A stretch of 64,000 nucleotides of DNA, taken from the NCBI GenBank assembly GCA_025267735.1, contig CM046294.1, forward strand, positions 44,243,570 to 44,307,569, written 5' to 3'. The number at the start of each line of letters is the position of its first letter. The first letter of the stretch is position 1. A program made the translations under genes and the position numbers. Origin of the DNA: Mactra quadrangularis. Taxonomy: Eukaryota; Mollusca; Bivalvia; Venerida; Mactridae. Below are positions 22,201 through 37,200 of the stretch, piece after piece. The notes beneath the pieces were generated by a model that saw nothing but the letters and a program-made list of their open reading frames with translations, had not been told where the DNA came from and ran no database searches.

Positions 22201-25200
22201 ATTGTCGAACTTTATTCAATTGTCAGCCATATTTAAGTTAAATACTGCGAACATTCAAATTTCATAATTAGAAAATTTTAATATGTTCTTCGTGTTACAG
22301 TTTGGATCATTCACAGTAAATGGCAACCATTATCAAATAGAACCATTGTCCCCATCAGACCGAAGACGTCGTTCTGCGAGATTGGAATCAGGAAAAGATA
22401 ACTCTGTCAATATAAATCATCGTATACGAAGACAATCTAATCCATATGGAGACTTCCTTGGAGACGAGTTACTTCCCCCACGTGAGTAAAACATGTGTGC
22501 TTACAAACTCCTCACACAATCTCTCATACTGAGTTGTCGATCCTTACAGTGATCTATATCTCTGTAAACGTCTCAGGTTTTACAAGATTCTTGTAAAATA
22601 GTAATATAATTTAGATTTTGTATCGAAAGCGTAATTCGTCTTTTATATATATTATCTTAAAGTTTTACGTGAAATAGAATTTTATTATAGGCGAAATCCA
22701 ATTTTTAAAGAGTTATATTTACAAGAACTATTTTCTCGTGAAACGTCTTCCTATTCTGAGTAATTTGGCTTTTTTACTCATCCGCTAAAAATGTCAACAA
22801 TAGATGATATTGCTAAAAATTATGACATAAATTAAGTGCTTAGGGACTGTCAACGACAAGCCGTTGAACATCTACAAGACAAGAAAGGTGATCTGTTAGT
22901 TAGTGTGTCTGTTTCGTATGGAAAAAAATCAAAATTTGTCACATGATCGTTTTAAACGATCACATGTTTGGGACTACTTTCGAGACGTTAACAGAGATAA
23001 AGATCACTGTAAGGATCGACAACTCTGTATGAGAGATTGACTCCTCACAGTGCTTACGTCACGCTCTGCTACTTTAACCACTGCCTTCACATGAATCACG
23101 TGATGCAAGTAGTACCATGTGACTAATGTTTAAATTTAAACGAGCAATAACGGTAAGCCTAAAATGTGTTAGGCGTAATGTAGCGAAAAATAACATCGAA
23201 TGATAAAAAATGTGGTTGATTTACAATTACTGCCAAAGAAATAAGATAAATTAAGTATAGGATAGAGCATGAGTAGCAGTTTGATATGGGATAAATCCCA
23301 TATCAAACTGCTACGAGTATTCTATCCGACTTAGACAACGGGTATGAAATTGTTAGTTTATAATGTCCATTTTCATTTCTTTTGTCACGTGTTTATACTA
23401 CTGCCATCTTAAAGCCACATAAAACTCAGAATAATATAGTGGGCATTGAACTTAAACGATATTAAATTTTGTGTCGTGAATTTCTTGCGAAAGCTAATTA
23501 AAACTCATAAACACAATTACAGGTCGTATTCTAGGTCACGCGTGTTATTGTTCTTTAAATAATGGACCTGTCCACTAAATAGGTGAATAAGTTGATGCAT
23601 GAACAGCATTTTGCTGACTTACACACACCACTTTGATATTCAACATTTATTTCAAATATTGTTTATCTTCTTTGTAAATGTTTTATAAATATGTGTTTAT
23701 ATTTTAATAAAACAAGTGTAAACTAACCAAACTATAAAATTGTATAAATAATTCACCCCAAAATATTGGTGTGTAATTAAACAGACCATGTTTATATAGT
23801 GTAATTCATGAATGTAAATATTATTAATGTGCTTATGTACATAATGTGCAGTTAAACAATTATAAAAAATTCAAATTAACAATTATATTTGATAAATAAT
23901 CACAGTGGTGAATCGTCATAGGAATAATTCTTTATCACAGAACTAAATACTGTTTTGGCTAACCAGGAGCACTATTAAGCTGTAAGTACATGTTATTGTT
24001 TTATATATTTCATCACTTCTAACATTGTTTTAACTAGTAAACGTGTGAACATTCAATTAAGACCATATTTCTCATAAAAATAATGTAAGATAAAAAGTAC
24101 AAAAAGAAAAATATAGAAAAAGAAAGAAAATAGAACGGTCAAGATTTAAAAAGCATATAGGCCGTACTATTTGTTATTAAAAATTACATTAAATTGACAC
24201 CAAGAGAGGCAACAATGGCAAGTGCTAAGATCCTATTTAACTCCCTTGCCTATGTAAATGGTATTAGATAATATTAAATATACGCCCCGGGGGCATGTTT
24301 ATGATTTTAAACACTGGGTATAGGAATATACAAAATATAACGTGTGACTGTATTAATTTTGTTTTTGATTAATTTGAAAAGTCTTCAATATATTTTTGTA
24401 ATAATATTTAAATATCTAATTAAATAATAAACAAAGAATCTGCAAGCTTAAGTAAGACAGAATTAGAGACCAATCGAATTTAATTGACATAATAAACTGC
24501 TTACTTTGACAACTCATTCGTTAGTATTTAATTTGTGTTAGAAAACATCACAGTTTTAATGTGTATATCGTTATTTTGACTTATATGTCATACATATAGC
24601 CAAGCGTTCGCCCTTTTAAAGCGAAGCATTTGACTGGCTCTGGTCGTTCCTAAACACTATGCCATTCCTTTTTCATAGAGAAAGGAAATAATGCGTGGTT
24701 ACCAGAGCTGTTAATGTTTTGCTAAGAGTTGGCTTACGCTGTTGATTTTGGTGTTTGTCTCTGAATGGAGACGAACCGATCTGCATGAGTCGTGCATGTG
24801 GTCGCACGATCATGGCGCTTTATTTCCTGTCTCATTTAATTCCCCTCAAAATATCTAAAGTAAAAAGGTATTCTAAATTTATTTAACTATCAGTTTAATA
24901 AAATTAGATCCTGTTGTAATGTTATTGACTGTTACAAAATTTCTATAGGTCTTTAATTAATTCAGCTGAATTTTTTCCAATTTTCCAAAATAAATTGCCC
25001 ATTCGAGTTCCTTTCCACAAATGCCTTACTTCTAGCAATCATATCACGAGGGATTTATTAGATAGGAAATGGTGCCAATGCAGTTTCACATTTATATATA
25101 TCACATAATCTGCAAAATTACGTATATAACATACGTATGCAAACTTCAAACTAGTACGGTCTGTACATGTAATACGCCAGAGAAGAAATGATCTTAGGAC

Positions 25201-28200
25201 GTATCGTCAAGTAGTCGATGTGACGAGAGTCACTCTCTAATTAATCAAATGTTGAATAGTTGAAACAATCACAAAGTTTTCAAAGTCAATAACAATTTAT
25301 TAATTTCTTCAAATATCCAATTACAAGATTCCACAAAGTTGACACAGAGTTAATAATTAAATAAATGTAAGTCCGAAAAATATTAAAAATAAGTAGTTAA
25401 GAAAGTAAATTTCACAAAGTGTAGATTTCACAAAGTATCTTACAAGTTCTTCTTCTTAAGTATATGTTTATATTGTATTTTACATGATTTTTTTACATAG
25501 AAAATAGTTAGCTATATATAAGCAGTCCCTTATCATAGTAGGAAATTAACAGATGTTGGCATTAATTAGTATATTTATTCAAAACTACAAATATTATGTA
25601 ATCAAGCGTCTTGATCTCTCTAGCCGACACCTTTAACTGTGACCAGACCAGAAAATATATTAAAGATATGTATTTAATGCAAATGTGACACTTGTCACAG
25701 GAAAGATTATCAACTGCCACATGGCTAAAATACGAAAACATAAGAAGGAAACAATAATTATGATAAAGATTAACAATGCATCTTGTATAAAACAGCGACA
25801 TAAAATATGTGATGAAAATCAAGATAAGGAGAAAAATTAACATGTGGTCAGTTCCTTTGTTATTACTGATTAAGTTGATTATGAATATTGTAAAATCTAG
25901 TGTAAGATTATGTGCAAAATATATATGATAATACTTTAAACAATACATTTAAATAATAATGAAATCCTTACTTAAAATATATATCATTCATATGAAAATA
26001 ACAAATAGTGTATATTAAAAGTGAGTCATAAAATTCACTAAACTTTTAGCGCATAATAGTTTCCCTCTACTTTGTTTACTTTGGACCCCAAAGTTAAAAT
26101 ACTTAAGTTAATTAAAAGTTTAAATTAAATAAGTGTTACAATAAAAGTACAGATTGTCTTTAGTCAGAATGATGGAATCACTAGAAATAACTGATATGAT
26201 TAGATATGATTAGATAACATTGAATTCATGAAATTTGAGTAATCATAATTAAAATAGTACAGAGTTAGTATAAAATTTTTATCAAAATATCCGTTAGGTA
26301 AAATTACACAGTCTTTTATTTACGATTATTGCAGTGATGGTTCCTTTTCCATGGTTTATTAAATTGTGAATTTTCCTTTTTAGTGTTATATTTCAATCGG
26401 TCATGAGCTTGTTGAAGTTTGTCATATGAATCACGTAATGAACTATACAACTTATTTAGATTATTGAATTTTTCGTCTGATTCCGTACGTGCTTTTTCTG
26501 ACTTTTTAAAATTTTCCAAAAGATCACTTCTGTACATTTGCATATATGCGTCCTTGCGTTGCTCTTCCAGTTTAAGTTTCTGTATTTCCACGGTAAGAGT
26601 GTTTATATCCTGATTGAAAATAATTTCTTGCTGTTTAAGTTTGCTATTCGTTGCCTTATGACTGCGAATAGCATCATCTTTAGAATTCAATTTCCTCTTC
26701 AATGTTTTGATTTCTTCTTTAGCCTCAAAAAGTTCAGATTTTACAGATTTAACTTCTGTTTGTAAACTTTCTATTTCGCGTCTCTTTTCCCTAATTTCGT
26801 CATCTTTTTCTCCAACTAACTCATAGCAATCATCAACTTCTACTAGATATTCGTTATTGAATTGCGTGGCTCGTCTAAACTCAGTTCCTTCTACTGCACT
26901 AAATGGTAATATTTGACAAATGTATTCTCTTTCCATAGCATCTGAGTCTAACATGTTGTTCAGAGTGTTGACATGTGGCACGGTAGTTGTTTTAACAGTT
27001 GAATTGCATTGTTTAGCGTAATGTCCGTATTTCCTGCAGTTATAACACATTCTTCCGGATGCTTTACAGACTGAATTAAGTGAATGGCACTCACCACACC
27101 GCCTACATTTCTTGTAACTTGATTGTTGATATGATGGTCTCAGCAACATCTCCAGTAAGTTGACCGCATGCATAGTTATAGCTGAACAAGGAAGCCGTTG
27201 TGATCTATATGATGACATAATGTCCAAGATTCCACAGTAGCTGTTTGCCTTAACGCTGTCTAAGATGAAGTCGTATGAAGTACGGGGAATACTCGCTCGC
27301 AGGATGTTATATGATGAGGCACCAAGGTTGTCGTTACCGCGGAATTCTTCACCAATTAATACGCCAGAGAAGAAATGATCTTAGGACGTATCGTCAAGTA
27401 GTCGATGTGACGAGAGTCACTCTCTAATTAATCAAATGTTGAATAGTTGAAACAATCACAAAGTTTTCAAAGTCAATAACAATTTATTAATTTCTTCAAA
27501 TATCCAATTACAAGATTCCACAAAGTTGACACAGAGTTAATAATTAAATAAATGTAAGTCCGAAAAATATTAAAAATAAGTAGTTAAGAAAGTAAATTTC
27601 ACAAAGTGTAGATTTCACAAAGTATCTTACAAGTTCTTCTTCTTAAGTATATGTTTATATTGTATTTTACATGATTTTTTTACATAGAAAATAGTTAGCT
27701 ATATATAAGCAGTCCCTTATCATAGTAGGAAATTAACAGATGTTGGCATTAATTAGTATATTTATTCAAAACTACAAATATTATGTAATCAAGCGTCTTG
27801 ATCTCTCTAGCCGACACCTTTAACTGTGACCAGACCAGAAAATATATTAAAGATATGTATTTAATGCAAATGTGACACTTGTCACAGGAAAGATTATCAA
27901 CTGCCACATGGCTAAAATACGAAAACATAAGAAGGAAACAATAATTATGATAAAGATTAACAATGCATCTTGTATAAAACAGCGACATAAAATATGTGAT
28001 GAAAATCAAGATAAGGAGAAAAATTAACATGTGGTCAGTTCCTTTGTTATTACTGATTAAGTTGATTATGAATATTGTAAAATCTAGTGTAAGATTATGT
28101 GCAAAATATATATGATAATACTTTAAACAATACATTTAAATAATAATGAAATCCTTACTTAAAATATATATCATTCATATGAAAATAACAAATAGTGTAT

Positions 28201-31200
28201 ATTAAAAGTGAGTCATAAAATTCACTAAACTTTTAGCGCATAATACATGTACAAAATAACATTACGTGTGTTATTGTTTGACAACATTAAACGTGCACTT
28301 CATTAGTTTCCGTATCGATTTACGGCTTAGTTCGTATATATTCATCAAGTTTCGTTGCTTTGATGAGTGACAATATAAGGTATAGATGAAAAAGTAACGA
28401 TTGTATTATATCAAACGATTTGTTGTGCAGAGGTAAAGTACTCTCTAGTCGATCGAAATACCCCGGGTTCTATTCCAGCACAGGTTGATATTTTTGTAAT
28501 TTCGCAAACACTAGTAACATAGTAGCAACAATATGACTTACTTATAACTTTTACTAATTGACTGAATATTAATTATATATGATTTAACGACATCTGTTGT
28601 CTCTTTATTATCATACTTTTTTCTTTATTCATATTTTTATAATAAATTTGTGACATGGTTTAAGACTGAAGGACTTGCATAAATGGAAATGCCCATTGTG
28701 TGTGTAATACACGTTCGCTTAGGTTTTTTAATAAAAAAGCATGGAATCCGTGCGACGTCGGGTTAACAAGTATTTGTAAAGCATATAACGATTATGTTTA
28801 CGAGTGGTACGTTTGCCACTACACAAAGTCCTAAGATGCCTCATGGTGTCGTATTACTAAGGTTAAAGTAATATATTCGTGAATTCACGGAGATTTCATA
28901 CGGAAAGTCACGACTATGCATACAGTGCATGGTTAATGTTGCCAAATAATAACGTTAAAATAATACAATCCAGTCCTTCATCAATTTTCAAAACACCGCA
29001 AATGAGTCCACACTATTGTGTTACAGTGAAATAGTATTAATTCTTTTGAGGACTTAAATTAATCATTCAGTACGTGTGGCTCAGTGAATAAGACAGTAGA
29101 TATTACTCGCTTGTTTTTACATTGATAATCAAAGAGTATTTCTGCATATATTCAACCAAATCCATTTGTGACGAACTATTTTGTTCTTAATTCGACGAAC
29201 CAAACAAAAAATGCCTTACAGCCAATAAGGACAGATAATTTCTCAAAACTTTGGTTGGCTTTCAAATTACTACAGATAAGCTTATTGAAACATTTCACCT
29301 TGAAAATATGAGTGTATATTCTCAGCAGTTGCATGATTGTATTAAACTGATAATGGGGTGGATCTAGACTTTTTACAATGGGTTGTACTATTCCATGACT
29401 TTTGCTGGTCGACAAATGAGATCATGAATAAGAATTTTCCAATTTACATTGCCGCTTTAATACAAACTATAACATTGCATTTTGTTTTTAGTGTGCACCC
29501 TATTTGAAAAGTCTGGATACATCCCATACTTTTACGCACTGTTTTCTCGAGTTTTAAGCACGGAGAAAACGGTCTGATAATATCAAACACTTAACCGTGT
29601 GGTATGAGATTTATCAAACACTTTTTAAGCAATTTGATTGGATGAGAGTGGGCCACCGTTGTCTAAATAGAAATATATCATTATGTACCAAAATTGTTTA
29701 ATTCATCAATAAATTACAACGGAAAGTGAGCAAGGTTGGGAATGAGCTGCGTTGTCCACCCAATATAGTCCTTGGTCCACCTCACGCTACTTACATGATG
29801 CATTTGTGGAGAAATCTTAAGTATTTATGATAAAATTTTATGTATATGATACTGAATAATATAACATTTATATATTAAATGACTAAAATAAGTACAATTA
29901 TCCACTTAATATTTACTTTGCGTAACATTTTGTTATTTATGCAATTTTACGCACTTTAGGTAACCAGTGTCAGGATAAAATTAATCTTGTTTTTTTACAA
30001 GTTATTTATTAATACTATTTATTTTTCCCCTTTATGTACTTTGAGAATCATATTTTACTGAGAGAAGACTAAATTTATTGAAAATATTGAATTGTAAAAG
30101 AAAAGATGAAAAAAGTTTTTCGGCTCTCTGAGGGACGAATTTCACTTGTGGTGGCAGTGGTTATTGATTAAATAAAGGGAAATAACCGCTGCGGGGAGTT
30201 TGGTGTGCTTAATACAACGCTCTCCAAAAGTTCTTGAACGAAAAAAATCTAATCATGCATATTACCAATCTGATTAAAACCCGATTAGATCTTAAATTTT
30301 ACACTCGCATACTCATTAATTTAAATCTGGCCTTATCCAAACGATGGTCACGTTCAGGCGACCTTTTCTCATCATAATATTCATGACGAAATTGTTATGA
30401 TACGTAACTTGTTTACATCGCCTACGTCACGCAATTTGAAATGAGCTGCCCAATCGCAGACTGTGAATAATACTGCTGTGAAATAAGCATGCAAACCTTG
30501 GTCTAAAAATAGAAATTACGAAATCAAAATGTGTTTAATAGTGTTTTCGTCTAGATGAAAGCTACGCATTGATTGGTCGACACAAAGTTCATCTCGACGT
30601 GACCTTCAACGGAGAAAGTAGAGAGCCTGTACGACAATGCTCTACAGGATATCTGTTTACGGAGAGTGGCATATTACAAGTTTTTATTAACTGTAATGGG
30701 TGACATAGTTAAAATAATGTGTAAATAAATATTATTTTTTTCTCAATATTCTAACTTCTCCAAGAATTTTAGAATGGCATTAAATATGATTTTGGAATTT
30801 ACAAAGAGGTCTCTTTGTTGCTTTTTTCATGGGTAAATGTAAACTAAAATGTAGTTTATCATAAAAACAAGATTTTGTCCAAGGACGTTCGGAGGGCACT
30901 GTAATTCATTTTGTAAGATTAAAGCATTTGGCTTAATAATTATTGTTCTATATATTTTTATTAGGTACATACAATGTACATCTATTGTGCGAAATTTTTT
31001 GTAGATTTTTTAAAATTACTCAATAATTGATTTTAAATAAGTTACTCATGGAATGTTGAATTGAAAGAGTAAGAACCATATCTTTGAAAATATGTCAGGT
31101 TTTAACAGAAAATAGTTATTTGAAAATTTTACACTGTTTTTTTCATGTTTTCTCAAAAACACATTTTTGTAGTTACAACCTTTCTATTCTGGGGGATCGA

Positions 31201-34200
31201 ATTGTTCTATATATTTTATTAGGTACATACAATGTACATCTATTGTGCGAAATATAAAATAAATAAATCAAAAACTGACTTTAATCATCTATACTGTTAC
31301 AAACGATGTAGGGTTTGATACAAAAAATATCATCTTTTGAAGTTGTATGTTAATTTGCACCGAAGACATATTAGTATGTCTATTATTTGCACTATAATGT
31401 AAAAAAAATCACCAAACACGACGATTTCTATAACTCGTTTTAATATACTACGTTTCGCCTTGCGGCTTCATCAGGAAAATATTTTTTTTAAAAATATTAT
31501 TTGCACTAAAATTTTTATACTCGGAACACTGTTTTTCTGCCTCCAAAATGTTTCCATACAATCTTAAGAGTTCTTCTAAATTTGATATTTAAGGAGAAAT
31601 CTTTAAACACACGGAACTGTAACTGTCAAGTTTTAGAATAAGCATTCTTTTTTCACCAAAGATGCTCCAAACAACACATTTATTTATCTGTATCTATCAT
31701 ACATCTGCTATACAACGTACCAACGATATGTAGCCTCATGCAGGTAGTTATAAATTCAGCAAACGCAAAATGTTAGAAATTTCTTTTGATTTGGTTAATT
31801 TAAATAATTTTAAGTTGCCAGATTAGACTTGTTATTATTGTCGTGCTTTATACATGCTTATATCTAGGTTCTAAGAATTTTCCTTCAATTTTTACAGCTG
31901 ACAGTGCAGGGTTAAATCGTCCAGCTTTGATGCCACCTTATCCAGGTGATACGATAACTATAGGACAAGACAATGTGCCTATTATACAATTACAGGTATT
32001 TTAGTCTGTTTAAACATTGTTCCTCGATTTTAAATGTCGCGGTTATTCTCTACTCATCATTCTATCGCTTACCTCTGTATTATGTAATATGTAGGACTTT
32101 TTTCAATCAGTAGGATAAAATATTCACTGTACTGGGTTAAAAAAACTTGGTTCCAGAGATCCAGGCCTATTCAGTGACCGTTTGTACGACAACTGGTCGC
32201 CTCTTTATGTACAAAATTTACTGGAATGCGATATAAAGCCCCACACATTTCAATACTTAAATTATTACATTTAGAATACTACCAAAATAAGAGTTATGCC
32301 ATGATAATTACCTGGAATGTTTCTGTTGCTCTTTTTATGCAAAAAATATTATGCAAGTACGATAACAGTTCTTTGTCCTTATATACTGTATTTTCAATTG
32401 ACATCAAGATTTTTTTCGAAGGAACACATATTATTGTTGCAGTCACAATTTTATGTCAAACGTTGTAACCACTCGACCAAGCTATCTCTTTTAGATGTGT
32501 ACTTCATTTGTCATTTTAATGCCAGATTAGATTAAACTTTTTCATGTATATTTCATTGTAGAATGACAAACCATCAGCCATACAAGACCAAGAGGAGACC
32601 ACAAATAATACTGAAGGTAGGTGACTTTGATGTGATGTTATATAAATCATTGTATGATTTAGACTAATGAACGCCGCAATATTGTGGTAGCGTAAATATA
32701 GATTCATATATAGATTAGTTTGTTGTTTTTTATTGGCTTTAACGCCGTATCAACACAATTTATGCCATTTTACGGCGTCCAGCGCACCTAACCTAGCTTT
32801 CCTGGACCATTGTCTATAACCAGTACTCACCTACCTTTCCACAAGGCCGGAAACTTCTCCATATCATCTAATCAATAGAGGAAAATTGACATTAGTGTCA
32901 AATTTTCATGGAAGGGTAAAACCTCCCCGGGTAAGATTCAAACCCGTACCCCCTTCAGGACATGACATCTTAAATCCCGGCTCACTCCCAACTGTGCTAT
33001 CGACCCGGGTTTATAGAATTTAAATGATATTGGCGAAACCTCAACTTTTCTATCTCATAACTTAGTTGTTTTTATGTATTAAGACACAATTAATAGATTT
33101 TCGTCTCTATTGTCCCTGATTTTAAAACGTAGATGGCACAGTTACGAGTGGAATAACAAATTATGGTAGTTACAAGATACATGTAGTAGTGTTTTACCGA
33201 AGCTCAATAAATGACCTGTTTGTCTATTATAAATTCGTCTTAGGTGGCATAGATTTTATAGAATGCGCTCACAGTTAAAGCTTTGCCCTTTCGACTGACA
33301 CCAAAATATTTTCTATACCCCGAAAATTAAAGCTGTGGTCCGATTTCAAACTCCACGATGAACCCAGATTTGTTTAGTTGACACAAAAAGTTGCAAGACG
33401 AGCATACACCATTGAGGACAACTTATGTTATTTAGTTTATAGACCATCTATTTTATCATATATAAATAATCTATATTTCAGACTCGACCAGACATCGACG
33501 TGACACGTCACAGACATTGTACATCGAATACATGGCAGTCATAGATTATAAAAATCTAGAAAGGTTTGTTGCTTACAATATCTTTAAAACAGAGTCGGGA
33601 ATGAGGAATAAGGGTATCAAATTATCAAAAATCATACGATAATTTAACAATACAATACCGAAAGATTTACGACTAAAAACGATCGTAAGACGCCTAATAA
33701 TACGGGACCCCATGAAATTGGGTGTTTAATTTATCGATTCGGGAGACTCAACCGAACAGGGTCTTCAGAAATTAATTATATTGCAATAGGAGAAAGAAAG
33801 CTGTTTCATGGACAATCGCCTATTTACTAGGGTTGCGTATCTCTGAGCGAGTTGCGATACGATAGGATTCGCAATAAAGTAGCCGCAATACTTTCAGGAC
33901 CGACGATAATAACATAGATTAAACTACGTCTTTCACGAATGACCAAATGACTTCCGTTAATTTATTTATGAAAATCAAGATTTTGATGTTAATGTTCAAT
34001 GGCGGCTCCATGGTTATTTTTGAGAAAGTAAACTCGCCCGGAAGTAGGGATGATAGGTTTGCTTTTTTTTCAAGAAATGTTTTTTTTCAAGAAATGAACA
34101 TGTTACAATTAGTTATGCATGTTTTTTGGTTTTATATTGCAACTTCCTTGAAACTGGTACGCGTTCATATATTGATAATGATATTTTCTGGTAATACAAA

Positions 34201-37200
34201 CAGGAAACCGGATAATATACGGCGAAGACGAGTCCATGCAGGCATGTCATGCTCGATGTCATTTTTTTCATCACATGACCTCAAATGCATCCTTCTGATT
34301 GGCTTAAGGCAACCGGTGTCGACACAATCAAATCTTGATAATTGTACTTATCGTCGGCACGATAATAAGGTGTACGTGTATTTCTTTTTGAATTCTTGGC
34401 TTAAAGGGATGCAATGTTGGTACTTTCAGCAAGAAGTACGGAGTTTAGGCTTGATTGAGTTAACAGCTCCTTTGCATACGAAAATGGCTGTTATGTGTAC
34501 CAGAGACATAGATAACTATCTACGTCTCTGTGTGTGTACAAAAGAAGCCGAGAAATAGACGTGGTTTCGGCTTGACTCTTGTATGTAAGAGTTGTTTCCC
34601 TTTGATATATTGAAATGCGATTTTATCGTTGTTGTTTTTTTTTTGGGGGGGGGGAGGGTTTGCTACATTACGATACAAACGGTAAGTTTTTACGATGTTA
34701 TTCATATTTGTGCGCTGTAAGGAGATCCTAAACGACAACGATCTTTAGCATATCTGTTTTAGGATATTGCTCACTATGTAATGTTATATTTTAATATTTT
34801 AGATGGAAGTCGATGGTAGATGGAAACACTGACCAGGAGAAACAGGATAATGCTTTTAACGTGATGGGAAAATATTACCAATTTATAATAAATGGGGTAT
34901 GTTTGATATTGACAGATAGGTTTATAAGAAAATATTGTTGATAAGTGTTGCACTGGTACTTGAATAATTTACGTTTGTTAGGAAACAAGTTCTTCTACAT
35001 TAGTCACTGTTATAAAATTAACAGAACAGAACAGAACAAAAACAGAATTTATTCGGTAAACATGCACATGTATATTATTGATATCGTACATATATGAATA
35101 TAAATGTAAAGTGCATTGTCAATGTTTCTATTTATACTCGGGAATAGATCTCTAATTAAGGTAATTAACATATAAATGTATACAAATATAATAAATTATC
35201 AACGTTTGGAAAATAATTGGAAACATATAAGACAAAAGTTTCTTAGACATTTAAAACTTTTACAGAGTAAGCGTTGTTTTTAGTTCTAAATTTAAATCTA
35301 CGTTAACATACCAAAATGCCTCGAATGCCAGTTCAGTTTTTTGGACTATGCACTCTCTGATTTTTAAAGATTCTCCACCGTCGATAAGGGGAAACATTTG
35401 TTTGTAAACACGTAGACAATGAAAACACGGGTACATGTTTTAAGATGAAACTTATAATTTCATCACTCGATCTAATTTCATGTCGATAAAGTTAAATTAA
35501 TTAGCTATTGATTATGATTCAACATCATTGAATTGATAATAATAATAATAATAATAATAATAAAGACTTTATTTATAGAGGCAACACAGTTAGGCAGGGC
35601 CCAATCTTCCCTGTGAGCCTCTTAACAAAAACATATTTACATATTATGTACAGCAAGCATGATAAACATTGAAATAAAACATTTATAAAATATATACAAT
35701 GAGATAAATAGGAAATGAGGAAAACAATTAGCGTTCAATGATCATTTAAGTTACTTAGTATTCCACCACAACGTATATTTATGTTTGAAAGAATGTAAAT
35801 TTCTGGCTGATTGTACCTCATATGGTAATGCATTCCATAATTTTGGACCTGAGTAATTTAGAGATTTTTTTGTAAATTCCAGTCTAGGCTTTGGTACATA
35901 AAGCAGTTGATCATTATCTGAAGACCTTAAATGACGGGTACATTCTGTATTACTTTTAATGAATTTTTGACTTAAATATTGAGGACATAAATTGTTTATT
36001 GATTTGTACATAATTATTGATTTTTTATAATCAACTCTTTCTCGGAAGTTCATCCATTTTAATGTGGAAAAAAGTTCTTGTGAAGGGGTGTTGTAATCTT
36101 TTTCCAGGATAATTCTGGCTGCCCGTTTTTGAAATTTAATTAGAATTTCCATTAGATTATCATTACAGTTTCCCCATACAGAACAACAATATTCTAAATG
36201 GGGAAGTATATATGCATTGTAAAACAGTTTTCTTATAGGTATACTAATGAATTGTTTGATTCTTTGCAGAAGATATAATTTGCTGTTGCATTTTTTTATC
36301 ACAGAATTAATTTGATTTTTCCAAGTAAGATTATTGTCTACCTGTACACCTAAAAGGCGCTCACAAATTGAAGACTCAATTGTATCTTGCCCTAGATTTA
36401 AGGATAAAATGTTATTTGAACACTTTTTGTTGGATGCAGAAATAATCATTGACTTAGTCTTTGTTGGATTTAATGCCATAGAGTTATTTTGACACCATTT
36501 GAATATTTTATCAATGTTGGTTTGAAGTTCTTTTTGAACTTCATCATGTGATTTACCAACAGCTGTAAGTGTTGTGTCGTCTGCAAACATATCAGTAAAA
36601 ATATTTTTTAATTCATTTGGCATGTCATTTATGTACATGATAAAAAGTAAAGGTCCAAGGACTGACCCTTGAGGAACTCCAGATGTTATATTACCTGGTT
36701 CTGAAAGTTTACCAGATACACAAACTTTTTGGTATCTATTTGACAAGTAAGATTTAAACCATTGTAGTGTCTTGGTACTAAAATTAAAGGATTCAAGTTT
36801 TTTAATTAGAATTGAATGATTAACTAAATCAAATGCTTTTGATAAGTCTAGAAATACAGTGCCTACATACTGATGATCATTTATAGCACCTATCCATCTA
36901 TCAACAATTGATATTAGTGCTGTTTCACAAGAATGATTAGTTCTAAATCCTGATTGGTTTTCATACAGTAATTTGTGATCTTCTAGATATTTTGTTATAT
37001 GGTTAGCTACATGTCTTTCAATAATTTTTGATAAGACAGGAAGTATTGAGATGGGCCTGTAATTATTCTTATCACTAGTAGCTCCTTTTTTGTGAATAGG
37101 GATTACTTTTGCTATTTTGAACTGTTTGGGGAAAATATTTCTAGTAATACTTAAGTTCAGAATTTTTGTTATGGATTTTGAAATTACTTTAGCTGAAGAT

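Larger units (their letters stand above)
25170..28244 (-). mobile_element. Young LTR retroelement carrying only a gag-like ORF
   Basis: Two direct 888-bp LTRs (25170..26057 and 27357..28244) appear identical by eye and enclose a 1299-bp interior. Flanks carry ACATG (25165..25169 and 28245..28249), a 5-bp target duplication. On the minus strand a purine tract (GTAGAGGGAAAC) precedes the 3' LTR near 26058..26072, and the interior after the 5' LTR starts ATTGGTGAAGAATTCC, a possible primer-binding site. The LTR ends are not canonical TG...CA. Only a zinc-knuckle/coiled-coil ORF is present. There is no protease, RT or integrase, so movement must have depended on a partner element. It lies in protease intron 5. 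Confidence 0.9.

Noticed and set aside
25562..25948. 128-codon minus-strand frame, also at 27749..28135
   Set aside because: It lies wholly inside the LTR and is duplicated only because the LTR is duplicated. The product is hydrophobic low-complexity sequence without a domain.
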